The translations under genes were made by a program, and so were the position numbers. DNA of 12,825 bases from Pelagophyceae sp. CCMP2097 (Eukaryota; Sar; Pelagophyceae), in the NCBI GenBank assembly GCA_026770575.1, contig MU657240.1:223837-236661 (forward strand). The letters run 5' to 3'. Shown piece by piece: positions 1 to 6,017 of the stretch (the stretch's first letter is position 1; every line of letters begins with the position of its first letter). The notes beneath the pieces are model-generated. The model did no database searches and had not been told where the DNA came from. It saw only the letters and a list, made by a program, of their open reading frames with translations.

Positions 1-487
1 AAAAGTCCTCAACTTCCCGGCTACAGCACGCGCCCCACCCAAGGCGAATCGGAGGCCCCTCGCGGGATCGAGCGGGTCCGTAGGCATTGCATAGTTTGGT
101 AAGAAAATTTTGCAAGGGGTGCGTCTCCTTGGTGAGATACGCCTCCAACTTTGAACCTTTGCATCATAACTCGTCAGCGCGGGAGTATAAGGTGTACCCA
201 TCTAGGCCAGGATGGTAGCTATGAGTATTACGAGCATAACTGTTATAATGGGTACACCTTATACTCGCGCGCTGACGAGTTACGATCTTCGAGACGCTTC
301 TAGAAATCTATAGAATAATTCCCATGAGAAAACCCGCTCGAGATAGGAAGAAAGGGTCTCTCAAACTTGAGTCTAAGCATTTTTGGGTTGTGAAGCGTTG
401 AAGCGCCGGCACGGTGGGGCACCTCGGGTCTCTTTCCCCCCTCGACAGTCCGATGATGAGATAAGGCGCTTACTTAAGACGTAAAGT
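1..487. other. Intergenic region with no gene seen
   Basis: No reading frame with convincing coding character lies here. The stretch contains the large hairpin at 163-286. A smaller one lies just before it (about 121-142), where gcgtctc faces gagatacgc. The sequence after 290 is a mixture of moderate GC with short A/T runs and shows no further structure I can support. It lies downstream of the stop codon of the minus-strand gene ending at 488, so it may hold that gene's 3' untranslated region. Confidence 0.5.
163..286. repeat. Large inverted repeat (hairpin), 39-base arms
   Basis: Arms 163-201 and 248-286 are reverse complements over 39 bases with two mismatches; the loop is 46 bases (202-247). 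The arms hold GTATAAGGTGTACCCAT and its complement. I looked for a target-site duplication next to the arms and found no exact one. A non-autonomous foldback or MITE-type element is the likeliest reading. A structured RNA or cruciform site is possible. The inverted repeat itself is certain; its nature is inferred. Confidence 0.8.
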
Positions 488-1573
488 TCAGGCGGCGGCC
501 GCGGCCACCGCGGCGGTCGTGTCGGCCTCCCTGGGCTTTTTCGCATACTTGTCGCGTCTCGCTTCTGCCGTGATACCGTCGATGAGCCTGGCGCTCTCCT
601 TCAAGACCGAGAGCCGTGAACATGAGCTTGTCGCGCTTCACGCGGTCGCCTAGGGTATCTTTTGAGGCGCGTCGGGAAATCGCTCGCGACTCCGTTTGCA
701 ACGTTGTGGCGGTCCAGAGTTTTCAACCATTCCCCCAGACGCAGGCGGTCGCGGATGCATGCGAATCGCATTTTCATGCGGTTCATCAGAGCATGGATGC
801 TCTCGAACGCGTCTTCGCAAAACAGCCCGAGGGTGCGCCAGCACCGCACAAACCGCGGCACCTCGAATTCGGCCATGTGCGTCTTGATCTGGCGGTTCGC
901 GACGGGCTGGCGCAGCCGCCGCGATACCGACTCGCACAGCCCGCAGAGCGTCTCGATTTCGTCGTTGGTCAGCACGCGGCATGCGCGCGCGAGGTGCATA
1001 AGCCCGGGCCCGCGGGAGAGTGGTTCCAGAACAACCCTTTTTCTGAATCCTTTGAATTTCTCAAACGAAATCCGCTTTTTAGAGGCTTTGAAACAGCTGC
1101 GTCTCGAGCCGGACGTCGCCGAATTACGTTCAGCACGAACTGACGCTCATTAGACGGAATTTGGTGCCGCTTGTGCCGTGGGCGTCGGTCGAAGGGCAGG
1201 CGACGATGGTGACATCCACGACGGCGTGGAGCGGCAGGTACGTCAGGTTCTTGTCGGGCCGGAAGGTGGGCGCGCCGACCTGGTAGCGCGCTGGCCTTGG
1301 GACGTCGGTCACCGTGGTGAAGAACGCGGTGCCGGCTTGGGAAAAGTGGTCATCCCAGTGGGCCGGGGTGAGGAACGGGAGCTGCACGGTGCCGGCGGTG
1401 GCTTTGTGGCAGAGGAATTCGTGAACGCTCCCCTTGTGCTGGTCTTGCGGGCGGTCGTAGACGTTGCGGCACCAGTCCAGGAGCGCCCGAGAGAGGTTTT
1501 TGTCAAACACGTTTTTCAATGACAACAACACGGAAGGATTTGATTTCGTCCTCAAAAAATAATAATAATGCAA
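488..1573 (-). pseudogene. Partial, possibly broken gene with transposase-like C-terminal region
   Basis: Reading on the minus strand, a first coding block lies at about 1549-1145, with no in-frame ATG near its start, so the 5' end is missing or in an unseen exon. It joins in phase across a proposed 70-base GT...AG intron (1075-1144) to a block at 1074 to about 690. That second block contains KTHMAEFEVPRF, then LGLFCEDAFESIHALMNRM and RLRLGEWL. The pattern K-x-H-x-x-E-F ... G-x-F-x-E-D-A-x-E-x-x-H-A-x-x-N resembles the C-terminal part of transposase-like proteins of eukaryotic mobile elements; this is recalled family resemblance, not a search result. The frame must change near 660-700 and again near 580-600 to reach a lysine-rich, alanine-rich tail ending at the TGA at 488-490. 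One change could be a small intron, but the second looks like a single extra base. The first block (about 140 residues) I do not recognise. Decayed gene, sequencing indels, or an unresolved exon pattern all fit. Confidence 0.45.
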
Positions 1574-1590
1574 TTCCCCGAAAATTGCAT
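1568..1590. other. Short perfect hairpin next to an AAT run
   Basis: ATGCAATT (1568-1575) faces AATTGCAT (1583-1590) across a 7-base loop, directly after a run of AAT triplets. It lies at the upstream edge of the minus-strand coding block that ends near 1549. It might be a regulatory stem or chance; nothing more can be said. Confidence 0.35.
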
Positions 1591-1990
1591 CAACCTCGCG
1601 TTTTCAACGTTTCCAAACGAAATCCGCCGCAATCTGACTGCCATACGTTATGTTTGATGTGTTCGAGTAAAGTTCGTCTTGTGTTCGGGTTTGGGTAATA
1701 TACAAAACCCGAAACGAACACAAAACTAACAAAACTCGAACACGGCGGGATTTCAAAAAAAAACAACAGCCCCAAAAGACGATAACAACCAAACGCGAAA
1801 ACGCAAGAAAACGCAAGAAGACGCGTGGAGTCGGCAAACAGGCAAATAGAAAACCCGCATGTAGACACACAGAACCGCAAAGGGGGGGGCACACAGATAA
1901 AAAAACATTCCTGAAATTTCGATGAAAGTAACGAGGATAGAAATCCCTACCCCCGTCAACAAATCAGACCCCAGTTAATGTCAATTCTTC
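1574..1990. other. Non-coding transition region between GC-rich and AT-rich DNA
   Basis: Minus-strand frames of 70 to 100 codons are open here, but they encode Phe/Cys/Leu-rich low-complexity strings that read as A-rich non-coding DNA in reverse. I see an imperfect inverted repeat with arms of about 35 bases at about 1659-1692 and 1706-1743, both containing TGTTCG. Near 1791-1824 there is a short tandem run of AAACGCAAG-like units. No gene is supported. Confidence 0.45.
1659..1743. repeat. Imperfect inverted repeat
   Basis: The left arm begins GTGTTCGAGT and the right arm ends ACTCGAACAC, with TTGTGTTCG facing CGAACACAA further in. Arms match with several mismatches and small gaps around an AT-rich centre near 1693-1705. 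It may be a degenerate foldback element. Confidence 0.5.
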
Positions 1991-2152
1991 ACCCGTTACC
2001 TGCTAGATGCGGTGTGCTTTTTGGATGACGATTTGATATAAAATCCGGGACGGGGATAGAAAAACGTAACCTCGATACTTTTGAAACGACCGCCCGTATC
2101 TTACGAGGACAGAGACGAAGATACCCGCAAAAGATTCGGAGGTAAATTTTGA

Positions 2153-2217
2153 AATTTTAGAAAATTTCGCGGGGAATTTTAGAAAGTTAAGAAAGTTTAG
2201 GACTGAAATTTTAGAAA
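2153..2217. repeat. Short repeats of AATTTTAGAAA
   Basis: AATTTTAGAAA occurs at 2153-2163, 2175-2185 and 2207-2217, spaced 22 and 32 bases apart, with related GAAAGTT words between. Such iterons can be protein-binding sites or merely simple-sequence expansion; no function is assigned. Confidence 0.6.
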
Positions 2218-2354
2218 GTTTCGGACCATTTTCGGCGACATTTATGGACAAGTATTTTCAGCGACCTTTTCGGGACAAGTATTTTCTGGCGACATTTTTG
2301 ACATTTTCTTGACAGGTAATTTCTGGCGGCTATGGCGGCTACGATGTTTATTAA

Positions 2355-2427
2355 AAAAAGTGGCGAATCGCATAAAATCACTTTACTCTCTAGGGATATA
2401 TCTGTTTTATGCGATTCGCCACTTTTT
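2355..2427. repeat. Palindrome A, perfect 23-base stem
   Basis: Arms 2355-2377 and 2405-2427 are perfect reverse complements over 23 bases, with GTGGCGAATCGCAT as the GC-containing heart. The loop is 27 bases (2378-2404). The outer A/T runs would look like an intrinsic terminator in bacteria, but this DNA is not bacterial. Confidence 0.9.
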
Positions 2428-2657
2428 GACAACTTGGATTTTTTTTGATGATTAAAATGTTTCAAAGCCTTTTCTTTTCTTGCCCCTACCGACCCGATTA
2501 ATATCTCAATAAGGGAGATTCATTCAAACCTCGTATAAATTATCGAAATTCGCTCGTTATTGACATAATCGGGACAATTATTTTCGCATTTTCGGGACAG
2601 GTATTTTCTGGCGACTATATCGGATTTTGCGTGGCTAAGATGTTTATAAAAAAAGGC

Positions 2658-2716
2658 GGCGAATCGCATAATACAGATATATCCCTAGAGAGTAAAATAA
2701 TTTTATGCGATTCGCC
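2658..2716. repeat. Palindrome B, same stem with inverted loop
   Basis: GGCGAATCGCATAA (2658-2671) faces TTATGCGATTCGCC (2703-2716). The outer stem is weaker than in copy A because the left side has mutated. The loop core at 2673-2696 is the exact reverse complement of 2382-2405 in copy A over 24 bases, although all flanking sequence is in the same direction in both copies. Confidence 0.9.
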
Positions 2717-2916
2717 ACTTTTTAGCAACTTGGAATTTGTTTGATGATTAAAATGTTTCAAAGCCTTTTCTTGCCCCTACCCGATCGCTTCAATATCTCA
2801 ATAAGGGGGATTAATTCAAACATCAAATAAATTATTCGAAATCGCAATAACACCCCGCCGACCCCAAAAATAATATGTATATGTACACAGGCAGGGGATT
2901 TTTATTGGATTTTATT

Positions 2917-3702
2917 CTATTTATTAGTTATTAACAAATGAGTGGTTTTCTTCTTATTCACTTGATATATCTTCGCATATGATTAAGTAATTTGCCCCTT
3001 AAACAATAATTGAACGATGAAATTGTCTTCTAAACAAAGAAGAATTTTTGCCTTTTCATTTGTTATTGTGTGAGTAAAAATATTCTCGTATATTAAGTTA
3101 TTTCTTTTTAAAATACCTTGAATTAATACAACTGAGATACGGAGGGTCGAGAAAAACGAAACAATTCTCTCGTGTTTTATAGCGGTTATATATATCCGTA
3201 CCCTCCTCGCTTAGAAACTTAATTTTCTCAGTTCGTAAAAAGTTTAGAATTGGGACATTCAAAATTTTATCGCATTTGATTATCGCTTTACTTTCATCGA
3301 AAACAAGTCCGAAGGTATTGGGACAAATGGCATAGATAAAATTACCTAGAAACCAACCGGATAACAAATTAGTTTTAATTAAAATTATATATTTTTCTCT
3401 ATCAATACCAATCAGCATGGTTTTAATTTCTTCTTCAAGTAGTTTGAGTTTTCTTCATCCGCGCAGTGCGCGACTTTATAAAGTTCCATTAAAAAATGAT
3501 TATTATCATTTAACACATTTTCGAACTTATTAGGATATTGTAAGGAGAGAAAGTATGAAAATGCGCTCGTACCACAGTGAGGCTCGAAGATGGTATTAAC
3601 GCCCTCAGAATTTTCAGAGAAATGTCCAAGTAATCCATCCATTTCTTTGCGCTTATTACCGGCGTAACTAAATATGAAGTGATTCGCATTTTTCTCGACA
3701 TA
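2917..3702 (-). pseudogene. Decayed D12-class N6-adenine DNA methyltransferase
   Basis: Enzymes of this class move a methyl group from S-adenosylmethionine to the N6 of adenine in DNA. Reading on the minus strand, FSYAGNKRKEM near 3670 is the usual N-terminal nucleotide- and SAM-pocket motif. FEPHCGTSAF near 3565-3595 is motif I, with H in place of the common F or M. DPPY at 3137-3148 is the catalytic motif IV. A lysine-rich tail ending near ITNK (2917-2982) matches endings I know from viral-type members. The gene is broken. The frame changes near 3430-3440, just after motif I, and again in the A-run near 3102-3113, shortly after DPPY. A TAA interrupts the tail at 2983-2985. No clear start codon is in frame before motif FSYAGNKRK. 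Total length, about 260 codons, fits the family. It diverges from the plus-strand ORF at 3839. Sequencing errors in homopolymers could explain the shifts but not easily the stop. Confidence 0.8.
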
Positions 3703-3838
3703 TATGGTAAAACATAAAAAAAAAGGAATGAGTACATGTCGTGTTTTTAAAAAGTATATAAAAAATATTATTATTAGACAAAAATGATGGCTATAATGCT
3801 ATTAAAGTATTAATCATAAAACAAGAAAACTTTTAAAG
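3703..3838. promoter_or_regulatory. AT-rich divergent intergenic region
   Basis: This gap separates the minus-strand methyltransferase remnant from the plus-strand ORF and would have to hold promoters for both. It is almost pure A/T and contains TATATAAAAAATATTATTATT near 3756 and a T-run near 3717. TATA-like words are expected by chance at this composition, so the call rests on gene arrangement only. Confidence 0.3.
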
Positions 3839-4084
3839 ATGTGCTTCAACAATATCAAAAAAAGCGGGAAGATTTTAGAAAAAAGTATGTTTGAGAAGGA
3901 CATTTCTGAAATTGACATACAATCGCAGGAATGGGTCTGGCGCACAGTGATTGATTATTGTATCGATACATATAAGGACTGCGACGACCCAATGGAGAAA
4001 GAGGTGCATCTCAATAAGGTTCGTCAACTGTTGGCACTGACGCCCGCCGAGTTACGTCAAGTTATAGATATTGCAAACAATTGA
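3839..4084 (+). CDS. Intact small ORF, 81 residues, unknown function
   Basis: The frame runs from ATG at 3839 to TGA at 4082-4084. The protein is soluble in appearance, with no membrane segment or signal peptide. It has a charged N-terminal third (KKSGKILEKSMFEKDISEID), a central stretch with paired tryptophan (EWVWRTVIDYCIDTYKDC), and a C-terminal part likely to be helical (LNKVRQLLALTPAELRQVID). Amino-acid composition looks like a real protein and codon use is AT-biased as in the rest of the island. It has stayed open beside a methyltransferase gene that has decayed, so it may be younger, useful, or just lucky. I do not recognise the family; a small viral accessory protein is one possibility. 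Confidence 0.6.
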   Translation: MCFNNIKKSGKILEKSMFEKDISEIDIQSQEWVWRTVIDYCIDTYKDCDDPMEKEVHLNKVRQLLALTPAELRQVIDIANN

Positions 4085-4130
4085 TAAATAAACAGATTAA
4101 GCAGAAAATAATAATAATAATGAATAAAAT

Positions 4131-4241
4131 ATGGATATGATTGATGATGTAAATTATAAGCACAAGATTTTACAAGAAAAAGTTAAATATATGGATGCGG
4201 TTATTGTAGCAGAATCATTTAGCGAATCGCCAAAAGCGTGA
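4131..4241 (+). CDS. Short ORF, 36 residues, running into the island edge
   Basis: ATG at 4131 is followed by MDMIDDVNYKHKILQEKV and a further short part ending ESFSESPKA before TGA at 4239-4241. It starts 46 bases after the preceding ORF stops, in the same direction. The first 30 codons are AT-rich like the island; the last six or so (from about 4222) are in GC-richer sequence, so the original C-terminus has probably been replaced at the junction. It is likely the N-terminal stub of a longer lost gene. Confidence 0.35.
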   Translation: MDMIDDVNYKHKILQEKVKYMDAVIVAESFSESPKA

Positions 4242-4277
4242 CTAAACGTGAACGGACAAAACGCAGTGGTCACGGTC

Positions 4278-4504
4278 CACAGCGGAGAATCGGCGATCCG
4301 ACTGTCGCCGAACTCGGACACTGTTTATATATGAAGCAACACACGCGACCGGCCATAGGAGACCGGCAATCATAAATAATACGCGGCAACACATGCGATC
4401 GCCAAAAGGAGATTGCCGGTCTCCTATGGCCGGTCGCGTGTGTCGCTTCATATATAAACAGTGTTCGGGTTCGGCGACAGTCGTATCGCCGATTCTCCGC
4501 TGTG
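4278..4504. mobile_element. Foldback (MITE-like) element with 94-base arms and 5-base target duplication
   Basis: Arms 4278-4371 and 4411-4504 are reverse complements with about four mismatches over 94 bases; the loop (4372-4410) is 39 bases. The element starts CACAGCGGAG and ends CTCCGCTGTG. It is bounded by exact direct repeats CGGTC at 4273-4277 and 4505-4509, a convincing 5-base target-site duplication. It has no coding capacity, so it would depend on a transposase made elsewhere. Each arm carries TATATAAA or its near complement. The near-identity of the arms suggests recent movement or folding-based correction. The end sequence and the GC-rich 5-base duplication recall the Transib/RAG group, whose ends begin CAC; that family call is tentative. 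Confidence 0.8.
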
Positions 4505-4509
4505 CGGTC

Positions 4510-5401
4510 GGTGGCGAGGTCTCGCCGCACCCTGCCCAGTGCTGGGGCCTGCCCAGATGTCAGGGAGAACACCTCAGACATCTCGCACGATGGCCCGCCG
4601 CTCGAGGCCGCGACAGACGAACCCCTTCCACGGCCGATGGTGCACGTGCACGTATAATCATGTTTGAGGTCGGGGCCGGCATCGGGGGTGGATCGAGGGT
4701 GCTCGGAGTGCGCACTTGCGTGGATCGGTGCGCGGGGTCCGTTTGGAGGCGGGCGTGCGAGGGGCTCGTTGGCAGGGCGGGCGGCGGAGCTCGTTTGCGG
4801 CAGCCGGCAAAGTGGCGCGGCCGCGCTCGAATAGGGGATTCCGAGGCTCTTCGAGCGTCGTTATGGACGCGATCGGGTGGCGATGGCTCGGTGCGTTGAC
4901 GCGGTCGTTCGGCGTTTCTCGCGTTCGGCGTGGATGTTTCTCTGGATTCGTTCGTGTTCGGGGGGCTCGTTCGGGGGTTGTTGGGAGGCTCGTCGGTCGG
5001 CGGGCGCGTGCCTCGGAGGGCGGGCGGGCGTCGGCCGCCATGGGAGAGGGCGGAAGGGTCGTCGTCGGAGTCGGCACAGTCGACAATGGTTCCCGATTTT
5101 GCTCTGGTGTCAGAACTCGAGATGGAACTCGAATGACCGGGTGGTCAGAATGTACGTCGTCTTGGACTGGTCCTCGCCCTTCTTCAGGCGTGGGTGCGGT
5201 ACCACCAGATCCATTGGCCCTACATGCGGCTCGACGGTTCGACGCTTTGACACTTTGACGTTGTTACAAAAAGGTTCATGTAAAGACGCCGCAATTGGAT
5301 GTACGTCGTCTCGCGTGGCTGCGTCCGGCTTGACGAGCCTATCGGATGGACTCAAGGCGGGCGCTGTTCAAGAGAAGAGGATCTCAGCTTTGACCAACCC
5401 C
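4510..5401. other. GC-rich region without a supported gene
   Basis: Long frames are open on both strands because of the high GC content, including a 336-codon plus-strand frame from 4877 to 5887. They encode Arg/Gly/Ser/Pro-rich strings with no domain, and the long one overlaps a better-supported minus-strand gene in antisense. The word ATGTACGTCGTCT occurs twice (about 5150 and 5298) in direct orientation. The right part may contain the 3' untranslated region of the minus-strand gene ending at 5402. I see nothing else. Confidence 0.45.
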
Positions 5402-5931
5402 TCAATGGAAAGATTCCTGCGAAAGACGGTCGACGCCGCGTCGTGCCCGCGCGCGGCGAGCCAAGCGGTTCCAGCGCCGGATCGCCTGGAGCTCGCCAAG
5501 CAGCATCGGGTCCGGCACCAGCTCGTCGGCGCCGGCCGCGGCCTCGGGGAGCGGCGCCGATCGCTCGATCTTCGTGTTGCACCGCCACGGCTTCTTCCGG
5601 GCGCTCTGCTTGCGCAGGTAGTCGACGGCGACAAAGAACTCGTCGTCGAAGCGCTTCTCGGGCAGCGTGTCCTTGAGCGTCTTGCCTACGCATGGAGGGT
5701 ACATCGTCAGGCGCGGTTGACTTTTCCGAGTCCACGTGACGTGTGGATTCGCAAGGAGAATCGTTTGATGACACTGCCGGGCACGGGGCGCCTCGGCATC
5801 TATCGAGGTCGGGCTCAAACGAATCGAAAACTCAGCCTGCCCACGACTTTATTCTGCAAAGACGCCGGATGCGGACCGGTGACGTAGAGCGGCGGGAGCG
5901 GCTTCTTGGCCGCGGCGCGCTTCTCGTTCAT
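5402..5931 (-). CDS. Two-exon gene, about 112 residues, unknown function
   Basis: Exon 1 runs 5931-5877 from an ATG (MNEKRAAAKKPLPPLYVTG) and ends after one base of a codon at a GTCCGC donor. A 191-base intron (5686-5876) ends TAG, and exon 2 (5685-5402) continues in the matching phase to a TGA. The protein is basic and hydrophilic. It contains KTLKDTLPEKRFDDEFFVAV, then RKKPWRCNTKIERS, then PDPMLLGELQAIRRWNRLA, and an arginine-rich end. There is no signal peptide or membrane segment. A stop 87 bases upstream of this ATG (the TGA at 6018) closes the larger gene, so I treat this as separate; it could instead be a 3' exon group of that gene if splicing bypasses the stop. I do not recognise the fold. 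Confidence 0.5.
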
Positions 5932-6017
5932 CTTGTCAAAGGCGTTGGCGACTTTGATCGTGACCGCGATAGAGAATAATAATCAGACGTTTGAGTTTCG
6001 TTTGAACAGCTGTGGCC

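Larger units (their letters stand above)
2235..2860. repeat. Two tandem direct repeats of 296 bases, each with a central palindrome
   Basis: Copy A is centred on the palindrome at 2355-2427 and copy B on that at 2658-2716. Equivalent stem bases are exactly 296 apart (2362 against 2658; 2405 against 2701). Upstream flanks share GATGTTTAT and a poly-A run. Downstream flanks share CAACTTGGA, TTTGATGATTAAAATG, TTTCAAAGCC and AATATCTCAATAAGG with a few differences. Upstream of each palindrome are GGACAAGTATTTTC-like words (2246-2259, 2273-2286, 2595-2608) followed by CTGGCGAC. The copies have diverged, so the duplication is not recent or not subject to correction. This could be a replication origin, packaging or recombination site of the parent element. 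That function is inferred. Confidence 0.8.
1990..4241. mobile_element. AT-rich island of probable viral or mobile-element origin
   Basis: Base composition changes abruptly from GC-rich to strongly AT-rich at roughly 1990-2030 and back at about 4222-4241. Inside are tandem repeats with palindromes (2235-2860), a decayed D12-class adenine methyltransferase on the minus strand, an intact 81-codon ORF on the plus strand and a 36-codon ORF. No introns are evident, and genes are compact and divergent, unlike the host genes on the right. D12-class adenine methyltransferases with this lysine-rich ending are known to me from large DNA viruses and related elements, so an endogenised fragment is the best reading. 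No capsid, polymerase or integrase is in the window, so the parent element cannot be named. The left edge is approximate. Confidence 0.55.

Noticed and set aside
616..1143. Plus-strand frame of 175 codons
   Set aside because: Antisense to the minus-strand block with the transposase-like motif, which has far better protein character.
1590..1962. Minus-strand frames of 69 to 100 codons
   Set aside because: Phe/Cys/Leu-rich low-complexity translations of A-rich DNA with an inverted repeat; not convincing as genes.
2355..2427. Bacterial rho-independent terminator
   Set aside because: The stem followed by T5 looks like one, but the neighbouring genes are spliced and eukaryotic, and the stem is AT-flanked on both sides and duplicated with an inverted loop.
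2003..2465. Minus-strand frames of 82 and 84 codons in the repeat region
   Set aside because: They run through the iterons and palindrome A, their repeated peptide words simply copy the DNA repeats, and the second 296-base copy does not keep the frame.
2235..2860. CRISPR array
   Set aside because: Only two units of 296 bases that are similar along their whole length; there are no short repeats with unique spacers.
4658..5086. Minus-strand Pro/Arg-rich frame of 142 codons
   Set aside because: Low complexity, no motif, and no supporting splice pattern; likely GC-rich non-coding DNA.
4877..5887. Longest plus-strand frame, 336 codons
   Set aside because: Arg/Ser/Gly-rich with no domain, and antisense to the phased two-exon minus-strand gene at 5402-5931; GC-rich DNA leaves such frames open by chance.
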